Assembly: GCF_021462415.1 (NCBI RefSeq)
Contig: NZ_JAKEDS010000001.1
Coordinates: 124,001 to 188,000 of the forward strand
DNA from: Rhodohalobacter sp. 614A
GTDB taxonomy: Bacteria > Bacteroidota > Rhodothermia > Balneolales > Balneolaceae
Reading direction: 5' to 3'
DNA: 64,000 nucleotides
The notes under the pieces: model-generated
The model's database searches: none
Told to the model about the DNA's origin: nothing
Seen by the model: the letters and a program-made list of their open reading frames with translations, nothing else
Part shown: positions 44,961-53,929 of the stretch, piece by piece
Layout of the letters: the number at the start of each line of letters is the position of its first letter
How positions within the stretch are numbered: position 1 is the stretch's first letter
Program-made: the position numbers and the translations under genes

Positions 44961-45602
44961 TTATTCTAAGTCTCTTACCCCTTCTTGGAGTTGGATGGTG
45001 TATTCAAATGTATAATGTCTACCGGGGTTATCCTCATCATTAAAATCTTCGCTAGTAACGTCGGGATTACCCTTGTAGTAACTTAGGATTTGTACTTTAG
45101 CGTAATGATTGCCATCCGCAGTCCTCACTACAATAGTCTTGTCAGGTAAAGGAATAATTCCATGGGGAGGAGTTCCTTCAAAGCCAGTGTAATGGTACCA
45201 CCCATTATCAGTGCCGGTAGGTATTGCAAGTATTTCTGCTTCATCAATATTATATCCCTCTGCGGGTGCAATAGCAACGCTATTGAATGATGCATCAAGA
45301 ACAATGGCTCCTCCTGAACCCGGTCCACTTATACCACTATTTGTTAGAATGGTTGTAGCATTAAATGCAAGATCCCATTCCGTTGAGGCTGAGTCAGCGG
45401 AATCTACAATCTCGCCGGTTCTGAGACTGAAAAAAGCATATTGACCATCTGCATTAAGATCTTCTACAGTATTTGCTTCAACTTCCGGTTCTGGTTCGTC
45501 GGAGCCGCTCCCATTGTCATCGCAAGAGCTGAAGAAAAGCAGCCCAAAAACGGTTAACAAGGAAAGTAAAAATGAATGTTTGGTTTGTATTGATTGAATC
45601 AT
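44961..45602 (-). CDS. hmuY: HmuY-family haem-binding lipoprotein
   Basis: This 213-residue lipoprotein has a signal ending in LFFSSC (Cys27) and an acidic linker. YAFFSLRTGEIVDSADSAST followed by EWDLAFNATTI is the HmuY core, and GNHYAKVQILSYYKG continues it. HmuY captures haem at the cell surface and hands it to the TonB-dependent receptor HmuR. It sits between hmuR and hmuS, 58 bp from hmuR. The haem-ligand histidines of Porphyromonas HmuY could not be assigned with certainty here. Confidence 0.9.
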   Translation of the reverse strand: MIQSIQTKHSFLLSLLTVFGLLFFSSCDDNGSGSDEPEPEVEANTVEDLNADGQYAFFSLRTGEIVDSADSASTEWDLAFNATTILTNSGISGPGSGGAIVLDASFNSVAIAPAEGYNIDEAEILAIPTGTDNGWYHYTGFEGTPPHGIIPLPDKTIVVRTADGNHYAKVQILSYYKGNPDVTSEDFNDEDNPGRHYTFEYTIQLQEGVRDLE

Positions 45603-45660
45603 CTGTTTATTTGCGTGATTTGTTTTAGTGATATGATTTTGTGTATTACTGAAAAATGGT

Positions 45661-47943
45661 TTAGAATCGGACAGAGGCTTGCAGATACCACAATCGACCG
45701 GGAAGATTTGGTGTGTTGACGTCGGTATGATCGAGCAGGTTATCTACGCCCGCCTGAAGGGTGAATTTTTCGAACAACCTTTTTGAAGCCGATGCATTCC
45801 AAAGCATATAGGAATCTTCGTATTCACCGCCATCTACATAGCTGTTTCCGTTGCTGTCATACAGTCCGTATTGGCCCCGGAAAATTCCGCGTAAACTCGC
45901 TCCCCATCCGGCTTCATTATCATAGAAAAGCTTCACATTGCCGGAATGTTTAGATCTGTTGAACATCGGTTCATAGGAAGAAAATGTTCGTGTAACCACT
46001 TCTCCCTGTTCATCCTGTACCGTTCGTTCTTCTTCAAACAGGCGTCTGGCATCCAGGAATTGATATCCTACAGATGCCTGGAAATTTGGATTCAACGTCC
46101 ATCGAACTTCTGTCTCAATCCCCTGTGTGTACACATCATGCAGATTGAAATAGCTAAAGACTGACTGTCCATTGGTTTTCCGCGCAATCGGGGAGGTTTC
46201 AATTAAATCGGTTACATTATTTCTGAAAAGGTTGATGCGCCACCGGATGCGTTCGGTCACATCCAGATCTACACCAAAGTTGGCCGCCCACGATGACTCT
46301 GCTTTGATTTCCTCCAGATTACTCAGCGGAATCAAAATCTGGGCGATGTTTCCTTCACTTTGCAATTGCTCAATTCCTTCTGTAACCGTGCTTGATCCGA
46401 ATACGCTGTAACCGGCTGTAGGATTGGTAAAATCGAGGAAGAGCTGCCGAAATTCAGGAGCTTTAAAACCTCTTCCGATGGAGCCACGAAGCTGAATCCG
46501 GTCCGTCAGATTAAACCGGGCTGAAAATTTCGGACTAATCTGTGAACTGTATTCACTGTGAGAATCAAACCGAAAGCCACCTGTTACTTCAAATTTTTGA
46601 GTCGGAATCCAGCTATGCTGAAGAAATACAAATTGAGTCGTAAAATTCGGTTGGCTGGGATATCTCTCCGCGTCCAGCCTCTCTAAAACCACGCCGGTTC
46701 CAAGTACAGAATGGTGTTGCTCCGTCCATCGGTAAGTCGCCTGCAATTCCGGCTTGTTGTAATATTGGTTGAACTCCGTGTATTCATAAACCTCTCCCGA
46801 TTCCCGGAATGTCAGATCCGTCACGGTTTTATAGAAACTGGTCATCCAGCTCAGGTCAAAGTTTAAGCGGTCAACCGGAGTGTAGGTCAGCGTGGGTTTT
46901 GCTACAAAATCATCCTGGGATGCATATGAATCCAGTATTTGCTGATCGCCATCGGATGAGCTAATAGAACTCAGATTGTCCTGGGTTTCTGTGAAATACC
47001 GTGCAGAGGCATCAAGAATAAGCCTGTCCGAAATTTCCAGATCCGTATTGTAACTAAATGTATAGTTTTCAAATTCGGGAACGGTTTGGGAAATGGAATT
47101 CGGATTCAGGCTATAGCCGCCAGAGCTGTTTCTGTTGATGAATAAATCATTTTGCCATTGCGATGTGTTAAAGCTCACATCTCCGCTTAAATCGAGGGTA
47201 TTATTTTCGCCATAACGCGACGTGAGGCCCGCTGAAAAAGGAGCGGCGCTGTTTTCTGTAATAATATTAATGACACCAGCCAGTGCATCACTTCCCCAAA
47301 GTGCAGACGAGGGGCCCTTCACAATTTCAATCTGTTTCACATTCCTGACTGAAATTCTCGTCAGGTCCAGGGTTCCGGCTGTTCTTCCAATGACCGGGTT
47401 TCCGTCAATCATGATAAGTGTGTAATCTGATGCAAAACCCTGCACCTGGATTCCGGTACCATGATCGTTAACCACTTGTAAACCTGTTTGTTCACCTAAA
47501 ATATCACTCAGCCGCAAGCTGCCGGATGACTGAATTTGCCGATCAGGGACAACAGTAACAGGGATTGTAACCTCTTCAATATCGCGCTGCGTTCGGGTCG
47601 CTGTTACCACAACCGTTTCAGATTCATAAATAGAAGGCCTCATTTCAAGTGAAATCGTTTCGCCCTCAATTTCACTGAGTTGATATGTATGCTTTGCAGA
47701 TTCATAGCCAACGCGGGAAGTTATCAGGGTGATTTTTTCACTCCCCGCCGCTTTATTGTTTAAGCTTATCTCAAAAAAACCATCAGTATTACTGACGGTG
47801 GTTATTTCTAGATCTCTTACCTGTATGTGTACATCTTCAATAGGTTCCTTGTCTTTATTTACGACAATCCCCCGAATGATTTGTGCCCCCGCTGAGCCGG
47901 TAAAAAGTATCATCATTATGATGACGAGGAAAAATGTTCGCAT
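45661..47943 (-). CDS. hmuR: TonB-dependent haem receptor
   Basis: The 760-residue receptor has a signal peptide, a carboxypeptidase-regulatory-like domain (about 22-105), a TonB-box-like region ESETVVVTATRT, a plug domain (VKGPSSALWGSDALAGVINI) and a 22-strand barrel ending in LWYLQASVRF. GFKAPEFRQLF with a following TNPTAGY resembles the FRAP/NPxL haem motif of such receptors. It imports haem across the outer membrane. It is the first gene of the haem operon, 43 bp downstream of a triple-repeat operator. Confidence 0.9.
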   Translation of the reverse strand: MRTFFLVIIMMILFTGSAGAQIIRGIVVNKDKEPIEDVHIQVRDLEITTVSNTDGFFEISLNNKAAGSEKITLITSRVGYESAKHTYQLSEIEGETISLEMRPSIYESETVVVTATRTQRDIEEVTIPVTVVPDRQIQSSGSLRLSDILGEQTGLQVVNDHGTGIQVQGFASDYTLIMIDGNPVIGRTAGTLDLTRISVRNVKQIEIVKGPSSALWGSDALAGVINIITENSAAPFSAGLTSRYGENNTLDLSGDVSFNTSQWQNDLFINRNSSGGYSLNPNSISQTVPEFENYTFSYNTDLEISDRLILDASARYFTETQDNLSSISSSDGDQQILDSYASQDDFVAKPTLTYTPVDRLNFDLSWMTSFYKTVTDLTFRESGEVYEYTEFNQYYNKPELQATYRWTEQHHSVLGTGVVLERLDAERYPSQPNFTTQFVFLQHSWIPTQKFEVTGGFRFDSHSEYSSQISPKFSARFNLTDRIQLRGSIGRGFKAPEFRQLFLDFTNPTAGYSVFGSSTVTEGIEQLQSEGNIAQILIPLSNLEEIKAESSWAANFGVDLDVTERIRWRINLFRNNVTDLIETSPIARKTNGQSVFSYFNLHDVYTQGIETEVRWTLNPNFQASVGYQFLDARRLFEEERTVQDEQGEVVTRTFSSYEPMFNRSKHSGNVKLFYDNEAGWGASLRGIFRGQYGLYDSNGNSYVDGGEYEDSYMLWNASASKRLFEKFTLQAGVDNLLDHTDVNTPNLPGRLWYLQASVRF

Positions 47944-47985
47944 GAAAAATCAGTTGCGTTTTATTTGTTCTGTAGTTAAATAAGG

Positions 47986-48014
47986 GTCTAAATTTATTTA
48001 GACTGAATCTAAAC
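47986..48014. promoter_or_regulatory. Triple-repeat operator upstream of hmuR
   Basis: GTCTAAA-TTTA-TTTAGAC (47986-48003) is a perfect palindrome; the TTTAGA half is shared with a second palindrome TTTAGA-CTGAA-TCTAAA (47998-48013). The three TCTAAA half-sites in a row resemble metal-repressor sites of the Fur/DtxR type, as expected for haem uptake genes. The regulator is not encoded in the window. Confidence 0.6.
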
Positions 48015-48074
48015 AGAAAATTATTTTATTCAAATATTTGGTTCTCCATTTCGAGAAAAAGAGGCAAGAATAGA

Positions 48075-48782
48075 ACATGACTATTTCAAAAGAAATAAAT
48101 CATGGTAAATATCTGATTATTAATGAAAAACAAGTACGTAAATCGTTCAAAAATTAGCGAAGCAAAATTCCGGGAAATTGTACGGTTTTTTTCCATTGAT
48201 TTAACCGCTATACAAATTGCTGAACTAACAGGTTTAAATCGCAATACCATAAACCGGTATCTAACTGAAATTCGAAAAAAAATTACTCGTTATTCCGAAA
48301 TATCCTCTCCCCTAACCGAACAAAAAATACCTGAATATAAGCTTCAGGACACCGACCAATTTTCCATTCTGATCAAAGAACTTGAATCCAAAATTTATAC
48401 GGAAATCATCCCAAAGAGAGTTGGATTTAAGGGAAATAGCTTACATAACCCAGCTTTTCTAAATCAATCAGGATACGATTTGATTATCACTCTTGATGAT
48501 GGAAATCACTATTTTTTGGGAGAAAAAAACTCCGATTCTTTAAAACACCGAACCAAACTCAACAGGATTGAGAGCTTCTGGGGAAATGCAAAATCACGGC
48601 TGGCAAAATTTAAAGGAATGCATTCTTCAACTTTCCGTTATCATGTAAAGGAGTGCGAATTTCGATACAATAACCGGGACAAAGATCTCTACCAACTTCT
48701 ACTAAAAATCCTCAGGAAAGACCCGTTGTTTTAGTCATGCTCCAAGATTGGAACTTTAAAAACCGAAGGAATACATGACTAT
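48075..48782. repeat. 10-bp direct repeat flanking the transposase-like gene
   Basis: ACATGACTAT occurs at 48075-48084 and 48773-48782, on either side of the transposase-like gene. It might be a relic target duplication, but IS1595 elements usually give 8 bp and no terminal inverted repeats were seen. Confidence 0.3.
48123..48734 (+). CDS. IS1595-family transposase-like protein lacking the catalytic core
   Basis: The 203-residue ORF is intact. Its N-terminus (SEAKFREIVRFFSIDLTAIQ, IAELTGLNRNTINRYL) and C-terminus (RIESFWGNAKSRLAKFKGMH, KECEFRYNNRDKDLYQLLLK) match the ends of IS1595-type (ISSpo8-like) transposases. The centre does not: the VDESYFG and HSDGWRGY blocks that hold the first two catalytic acids are absent, replaced by unrelated sequence. 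It is shorter than the usual 230-residue enzyme. It may be a decayed copy, or a domesticated DNA-binding protein; the open frame favours the latter slightly. Confidence 0.7.
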   Translation: MKNKYVNRSKISEAKFREIVRFFSIDLTAIQIAELTGLNRNTINRYLTEIRKKITRYSEISSPLTEQKIPEYKLQDTDQFSILIKELESKIYTEIIPKRVGFKGNSLHNPAFLNQSGYDLIITLDDGNHYFLGEKNSDSLKHRTKLNRIESFWGNAKSRLAKFKGMHSSTFRYHVKECEFRYNNRDKDLYQLLLKILRKDPLF

Positions 48783-48827
48783 CTAAATGTAAAAGGTTGT
48801 TTCTGCCCGCTGTTATGTTATCAAAAA

Positions 48828-49160
48828 TCAGGACGATTTCTCCACACACATCGGGCATTCCACCCACTCTTCACTTGGAATATGTTCAATCGCCTTTGGA
48901 CTGTTGCCGCGTTCAAACACAGGTTTGAAAAGTACGTTACCTTCTGCCTGCTCATTTCCGCAGGTATGGCAAGCCACATCATGATCAATTCGGAGAGGCG
49001 TGTACCCGGTAATCACCCAGCCATCGTGCCCCTGGTGCGAAGCCAGGCTTTCCAACGCAGCTCTGACTGTCTGTGATTTGTTCCCGCTGTAAAATTTATC
49101 CGCAAGCTCCTGCAGCAGATCAACAGTAGAATTGTCGAGTGTAAAATTAAGACGCTTCAT
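48828..49160 (-). CDS. Ribbon-helix-helix protein with zinc-type cysteine pairs
   Basis: The frame reaches back to 49184, but the ATG at 49160 (MKRLNFTLDNS) is the usual start of a ribbon-helix-helix protein, overlapping the merC-like stop by 14 bp. The 110-residue product has a CopG/MetJ-type beta-strand and helix pair (RLNFTLDNSTVDLLQELADK, NKSQTVRAALESLA) followed by a Cys-rich part with CHTC and CPMC, four cysteines that could bind Zn2+ or Hg2+. Co-translation with a MerC-like membrane protein points to metal-responsive control. Confidence 0.75.
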   Translation of the reverse strand: MKRLNFTLDNSTVDLLQELADKFYSGNKSQTVRAALESLASHQGHDGWVITGYTPLRIDHDVACHTCGNEQAEGNVLFKPVFERGNSPKAIEHIPSEEWVECPMCVEKSS

Positions 49161-49605
49161 GATAATGATGTTTTTCTTCCTCAATATCGGAAATATCGGG
49201 ATGATGATTATGCTTTTCTATATCACATAATTGATGATGTCGGTAATTAAACCAATGTCCGGTGATTAAAACGGCGCTCCCCAAAACGGTAAGTGTTGTC
49301 TCAAACCAAAGTCCGATCCAGAAATGGCCGGCCACCCAACCGATCAAAATTAAAAGAAATCCTGAAGTAAGAGTGCCCGTAATTTTCCGGTCAAAGTGGC
49401 TTCGTTTGGATGCAAAATAGATGGTTGGTGCAATTAAAAGGATGAAAATCGGGTGAAGCCAATCGTGCAGTATCGATGCAAATCCCCATAAAGGAAGTAC
49501 AGCGACAATTACAGGCAGCAATAAACAATGAATGGCACAAGCGCCGGAAATACCTATTCCAAGCTTATCCCAAAACAAGGAGGCAGTTAAACGTTTATCT
49601 GACAA
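49147..49605 (-). CDS. MerC-domain membrane protein
   Basis: This 152-residue protein has four membrane helices and the MerC cysteine motif GACAIHCLLLP (C23, H26, C27) in the first helix. Its C-terminus is rich in histidine (HNHHPD, HHYHEAS). MerC proteins of mercury operons import Hg2+, but the wider domain family in Bacteroidota is found next to zinc-regulated genes and may move Zn2+ or another metal. The gene is followed by an overlapping ribbon-helix-helix/cysteine protein and preceded by a triple-repeat operator. Confidence 0.8.
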   Translation of the reverse strand: MSDKRLTASLFWDKLGIGISGACAIHCLLLPVIVAVLPLWGFASILHDWLHPIFILLIAPTIYFASKRSHFDRKITGTLTSGFLLILIGWVAGHFWIGLWFETTLTVLGSAVLITGHWFNYRHHQLCDIEKHNHHPDISDIEEEKHHYHEAS

Positions 49606-49629
49606 AATATTCTCTTCAGTTTCATTTTA

Positions 49630-49664
49630 TAGTGTGTATAAAAATACACACTATTTACACACTA
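49630..49664. promoter_or_regulatory. Triple TACACACTA operator upstream of the MerC gene
   Basis: TAGTGTGTAT (49630-49639) is an exact inverted copy of ATACACACTA (49644-49653), and TACACACTA appears a third time at 49656-49664. The block is 25-59 bp upstream of the MerC start. Direct and inverted half-sites with this spacing suit a ribbon-helix-helix repressor. Confidence 0.65.
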
Positions 49665-49708
49665 TTCAAGAGGCGTAAAATGACAGATTTATAAATCGGC
49701 TGGGCTAC

Positions 49709-50080
49709 TTATTCTTCCCTTGTAGCAGAAAATGGCAGCGAACCTTCCGGTGTTCTTACAGATCCGTTCAATTCATTCCCTTCCAGGGTACAAACTGTAG
49801 TAACCAGGCCGCCATCAACGTAAGCTTTAAAGGTTACGGTATCTGCTTCTACTTCTACCGAGTTCATGGTAATGGTTCTGCCAGTTTCAAAAACAATCTT
49901 GCCGGTAAAACCGTCGTCTTCAGATTCTTCAAATACAAGTTTTCCCTGGCTGTACTCCGGCATGGTCTGTTCTACATTAAAAACCCATGATCCTGCCAGA
50001 CCGTCAATCATCGAAATGCTTGCCGTTAGAACAACCGATAACAGGAGTGTTGTGATCAAAAGAATATGATTCTGTTTCAT
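49709..50080 (-). CDS. Small secreted hypothetical protein
   Basis: A Met at 50080 gives a signal peptide MKQNHILLITTLLLSVVLTA; an earlier ATG at 50101 adds seven residues. The roughly 123-residue product is not recognised. Its body is beta-rich (GSWVFNVEQTMPEYSQGKLV, FTGKIVFETGRTI, VTFKAYVDGGLVTTVCTL, ELNGSVRTPEGSLPFSATR) in a pattern like the small lipocalin-type secreted domains that measure ligand-binding barrels. It may be an envelope protein. It is 21 bp downstream of scpB, so it may share that transcript. Confidence 0.6.
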   Translation of the reverse strand: MKQNHILLITTLLLSVVLTASISMIDGLAGSWVFNVEQTMPEYSQGKLVFEESEDDGFTGKIVFETGRTITMNSVEVEADTVTFKAYVDGGLVTTVCTLEGNELNGSVRTPEGSLPFSATREE

Positions 50081-50121
50081 ATTATTAAGAATTAGGTTCA
50101 TGTTTATGGTAGGTTTAAAAA

Positions 50122-50829
50122 TTATGTATCGGAGGAATCCGTATTCTCCTCATTGCCTTCCTCTCTGTCTTCAACAAATCCTTCAAAAATTTCCCTGGCC
50201 TCTTCATCCTCGAGTTCCATTTGCCGCTCCATAAGCAAACGACGATGTTCAGCCATATCATCATCTTTCAAAATTTCGTCAATCTCTCGTGGTTTTGGAA
50301 GCTCGTCAACCGAATTAATGCCAAAATGCTTCAGAAAATAGGTAGTGGTTTTATAAAGCAACGGTTTACCCGGAGAATCGGCACGGCCTGAAACCTTGAT
50401 CAACATTTTTTCAAGCAGTTGCCGCAGGATATACCCGGAATCCACACCACGAATGCTGTCTACTTCCGGTTTTGTAATCGGCTGCCTATACGCAACAATC
50501 GCCAGTGTTTCGATGGCGGGCTGCGAAAGTTTCCGGTAGGCATTTTCATGCTGAAAGATACTCAGCCACGGATGATATCTCGGCTGCGTTACGAATGTGT
50601 AACCACCTCCGGTTTCTTCAATCCGAAAGGAAAGGTCGTTCTCCTCAAACCGGGTATTGAGCTGGCCTACAATTTTATGAATCACTTTTTGATCCAGTTC
50701 AAGCTCTTCTTCACTCTCTTTGATAATACCGGATATTTTTTCCCATGATATGGGTTCCGGGCTTGAGAAAATAAGAGCCTCGATGACCGAGGTAAGGCGG
50801 GTGCCGTCTACAAAACGATAGTCTAACAT
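50122..50829 (-). CDS. scpB: SMC-ScpAB complex subunit ScpB
   Basis: The 235-residue protein is a winged-helix kleisin-associated subunit needed for chromosome condensation and segregation with SMC and ScpA. SVIEALIFSSPEPISWEKIS, ETGGGYTFVTQPRYHPWL and LSQPAIETLAIVAYRQPITK with PEVDSIRGVDSGYILRQLLE and LYKTTTYFLKHFGINSVDEL are the typical ScpB sequence. The C-terminal tail is strongly acidic. scpA is not next to it, so the two subunits are encoded apart. Confidence 0.93.
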   Translation of the reverse strand: MLDYRFVDGTRLTSVIEALIFSSPEPISWEKISGIIKESEEELELDQKVIHKIVGQLNTRFEENDLSFRIEETGGGYTFVTQPRYHPWLSIFQHENAYRKLSQPAIETLAIVAYRQPITKPEVDSIRGVDSGYILRQLLEKMLIKVSGRADSPGKPLLYKTTTYFLKHFGINSVDELPKPREIDEILKDDDMAEHRRLLMERQMELEDEEAREIFEGFVEDREEGNEENTDSSDT

Positions 50830-50867
50830 TCAGGTTTTAAAAACTGGTTAAAAAATTAATTCCAAAT

Positions 50868-52025
50868 TCATCGGCGATAGCAAATTAATGTATCCTCGTC
50901 TTTTTGGGTAACCCTGTATCCCAACAGGTGAAAAATATCTTTTACAAGAAAACGGGCTACATTCAGGTTCACCTCATAACTGTGTTCACCAACCTGAGTA
51001 ACACCCGGCAGGTATTTTAATAATGTATGAAAAAAGCTCTTTCTTAAATACCCCGATAATGTCAGCCAGAATGCAGAAACTTTACGGACTATCAGAAATC
51101 CGTCGTTGCCAACTTTTTGATAAAGCGGCATAAAAATTCTGCCTGATCTCGGAGCTTTGATCAAATTTCCGTGTTCATAAGCCAGGGGCATATCTTTTTC
51201 AATCTGGTCAAAATTTTGAAATCCATCGAGCATCTCAAATCTCTGGGGATCATCTACAATTTTATGATGAACAATTTCATAATAGGTTGCCGGAACACCA
51301 TTTTCTGTTTTTAAGAGTTCTCTGTTTCTGATTCTGTTTTCCTCAGACAATTCATAAATGCCAAGTTTATCCAAAACCAGCCACAAAAAAGCTTCACTCC
51401 TTATTACAGATACTTCTGCATTATGAGCACCGGCTTCAAACCCGATGGCTTTAAACCCAAGATTATTGATATAGCTTAAAAGTGTTCCCTGGATATTTTC
51501 TTCAATCCCCAAAATTTGCGGCACAGGAAAACCTTTTGCTAAATCGCGGTTTTCGAGAGTGTCATTCAAAAGAATAAAACCGCAGCTTTGAGAAGAAGTT
51601 GTATGCAGATCAATAAATACAAAATCACTGGAGGTGCCGGAGTGGGTATCAATAATGTGATCCACCGTTTTTTTGATCTCAAGGCTTTCCAAATATTCCG
51701 CCGGCCTGTTTTCTGCGCGCCGAATGGAAAAATCCTGGCTGGTATTAAATCGCTCCCATAACCGGTTCAGATCTGTATCCAGAAAACGAATGCCAAGTTT
51801 AACCGCTTCAATATTCCCGGTAACCGCATACACAGTGCCATTAATCGGCTCATCATCCCCTGACAATCTCTTCGCTATCCGGTCAACCGCATACATGCCG
51901 GCCGGTTCATTTCCGTGAATTCCAACAAATAAGACAAGTACAGGACCCTTTTTATTACCAGACTTTGACCACCGTATTCTTTCTACTTTCTTTTCCTGTT
52001 GTTGCTTTGGCTCAGTTTTTTGCAT
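50868..52025 (-). CDS. AstE/AspA-family zinc carboxypeptidase-like hydrolase
   Basis: The 385-residue protein has the succinylglutamate-desuccinylase/aspartoacylase fold with zinc ligands in GIHGNEPAG (H37, E40) and FIDLHTTSS (H141), and the DLNR motif (FLDTDLNRLW). Family members remove acyl groups from N-acyl amino acids. Here it is encoded directly after two glutamate-cysteine-ligase-like proteins, overlapping the second by 14 bp, so it probably acts on the product of one of them. The natural substrate cannot be read from sequence; a gamma-glutamyl or related N-acyl bond is a guess. Confidence 0.8.
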   Translation of the reverse strand: MQKTEPKQQQEKKVERIRWSKSGNKKGPVLVLFVGIHGNEPAGMYAVDRIAKRLSGDDEPINGTVYAVTGNIEAVKLGIRFLDTDLNRLWERFNTSQDFSIRRAENRPAEYLESLEIKKTVDHIIDTHSGTSSDFVFIDLHTTSSQSCGFILLNDTLENRDLAKGFPVPQILGIEENIQGTLLSYINNLGFKAIGFEAGAHNAEVSVIRSEAFLWLVLDKLGIYELSEENRIRNRELLKTENGVPATYYEIVHHKIVDDPQRFEMLDGFQNFDQIEKDMPLAYEHGNLIKAPRSGRIFMPLYQKVGNDGFLIVRKVSAFWLTLSGYLRKSFFHTLLKYLPGVTQVGEHSYEVNLNVARFLVKDIFHLLGYRVTQKDEDTLICYRR

Positions 52026-53913
52026 CCGTATTCTTCTTCATCTTATTCCAGATATCCTGTGTATCCTTATCTGTAATAATGCCAATCAATTCATTTTTTT
52101 CAACCACAGGAAGACAACTCACTCCTTTATCAATCATTAACAGCATGGCGTACTTGATATCGTCATTCGGGCCGATGGTAACCGGGTCGGTGTCCATCAC
52201 ATCAGCCGCCGTTGCGAGGCCGTCTTTATCAGGGTTGTTAAGATAACGAACCAGCCGGTTCTTTGTAATAATTCCTTTTAGTTTTCCATGGCTGTCTTCC
52301 ACCGGCAAATGATGAATATTCCGCCAATCCATAACTTTCAGAACCAATTCGGCGATATCATTTTCCTGAACCGTAACAAGATTTGTAGTCATGATATTAC
52401 TTACAATATCATACTGCATTTCCAGCTTTTCGGCTTCGCTGATTTTTGCCACACCCCATTCATGCACAGGTTTCCCTGTCAGTTTTCTGTAATGCATAAT
52501 TGCCGTTAAGGCCACCGTGGATTCTTCCCTGGTGAGATTTTCTCTCAACTTTCGATAACTCTCCACAATCCAACGGGAACCTGTAGCATGATTTTCTGCC
52601 CGCCCCCGAATGATATCCAGGTTTTTGTCGATATCACTCTGATTGATTCCTTTCTTTTCGAGCCCTTCTCTTGCCATCGGAATTAAAACTTCGAGAATCA
52701 GTCTTCTTGCCGACATTAATTTACCATCCCAAACCATTCCGCTTTGAATGCCCCACATGGCAGCTTTGTAGAAATTTTCCTTCACTTCATCAAAATTGAT
52801 GCGCTCCCAGATATTCTTGTATTTCTCGGGAATGTTGCACATTAACCCAATCCAAAAGGCAAAATTTGCGATCTCATCCTGAACCGTGGGTCCCGAAGGT
52901 AAATAGCGATTTTCGATACGAAGATGCGGAACACCGTCAAGAACTCCATAGCACGGCCGATTCCATTTATAAACAGTGCCGTTATGGAGTTGCAGGGCTT
53001 TCAGGTTAGGGATCTTTCCATTCTTCAGCGTATCCAATGAATCATGCTCAATATCGGTGAGGAATAAAAGCGTGTGGCGGGCAATATCATTTTTATAAAC
53101 GTCTGAGACACTTTTTATCCACCGGTTTCCAAAGGTTACACGCTGTTCCCGTTCTCTCAAATGATATCCTTTTCCCCGTGTATCGATACTTTGTTGAAAG
53201 AGAGGAATTCGCGTTTCAGCCCAGAGTTGTTTCCCGATCAGCAACGGCGAATTACACGCTACAGACAACACCGGCCCCGACAACATTTGTGCCCAATTAT
53301 ACATATCTGTAAACTCATCCGGCTCAACCTGGTAGTGGCACTGAAAACTGGTGTTGCAGGCTTCAAAGAGAATGTTGTTATGCGTGAGAATTAACTCATC
53401 CACACCTGTGATATTCAATTCAAAATCCTCTCCCCGCAATTCCGACATAATATCGGCGAGAGCGGCATACCGCGGTTTTGGAGTCATGTATTCCATTTGC
53501 ACGGCCCGAAAATCAATAGACGGCAAAATACCTGTCAGGATGATTCTTTCGTCAAGCCGGTTTGCCGCATCTTCTGCCTTTCCCAGCAAACTCACGAGTT
53601 GAGATTGCATTTTTGAAAAACAATCTCCCTTCAATTCCATGGGATCCAAATTGATCTCCAAATTGTACTTTGCCAGTTCCGGCGTGAAATGAGGATCGTC
53701 TACTTTCTCTAAAATCTCCAGGGCATTCATGGACGGTTTGAAGTACTTATCCACCAGGCAGAATTCCTGTTCCGCCCCGATCCGGCTAATCCCGGATTCG
53801 ATCTGGCCATTCTGAAGCATTTGATCAATCGCTTCAACATCGTGCAAAAGATGTTTTAAGAAGAGCTTCCGGGACTCCGGTTCTTTGGCAATAGAGAGTT
53901 TTTGCTGGCCCAT
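52012..53913 (-). CDS. GCS2-type carboxylate-amine ligase with C-terminal CBS pair (paralog 2)
   Basis: The 633-residue protein has a GCS2/EgtA-type domain (about 1-500) with RIGAEQEFCLVDKY, LEINLDPMELKGDCF, VACNSPLLIGKQLWAETRIP and HLRIENRYLPSGPTVQDEIA, followed by two CBS domains (about 505-630; VSNIMTTNLVTVQENDIAEL, AADVMDTDPVTIGPNDD, SCLPVVEKNELIGIITDKD). GCS2 enzymes join glutamate to an amine such as cysteine with ATP; CBS pairs sense adenine nucleotides. It is a close paralog of the gene just upstream. Location beside egtD and egtB suggests an EgtA-like role, but the amine acceptor is not established. Confidence 0.82.
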   Translation of the reverse strand: MGQQKLSIAKEPESRKLFLKHLLHDVEAIDQMLQNGQIESGISRIGAEQEFCLVDKYFKPSMNALEILEKVDDPHFTPELAKYNLEINLDPMELKGDCFSKMQSQLVSLLGKAEDAANRLDERIILTGILPSIDFRAVQMEYMTPKPRYAALADIMSELRGEDFELNITGVDELILTHNNILFEACNTSFQCHYQVEPDEFTDMYNWAQMLSGPVLSVACNSPLLIGKQLWAETRIPLFQQSIDTRGKGYHLREREQRVTFGNRWIKSVSDVYKNDIARHTLLFLTDIEHDSLDTLKNGKIPNLKALQLHNGTVYKWNRPCYGVLDGVPHLRIENRYLPSGPTVQDEIANFAFWIGLMCNIPEKYKNIWERINFDEVKENFYKAAMWGIQSGMVWDGKLMSARRLILEVLIPMAREGLEKKGINQSDIDKNLDIIRGRAENHATGSRWIVESYRKLRENLTREESTVALTAIMHYRKLTGKPVHEWGVAKISEAEKLEMQYDIVSNIMTTNLVTVQENDIAELVLKVMDWRNIHHLPVEDSHGKLKGIITKNRLVRYLNNPDKDGLATAADVMDTDPVTIGPNDDIKYAMLLMIDKGVSCLPVVEKNELIGIITDKDTQDIWNKMKKNTDAKN

Positions 53914-53929
53914 AGTTTCTCCAACCTAC

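Noticed and set aside
50868-52025. Naming the AstE/AspA-like protein astE
   Set aside because: No arginine-succinyltransferase pathway genes are nearby and the context is ergothioneine/ligase genes, so the specific name is not justified.
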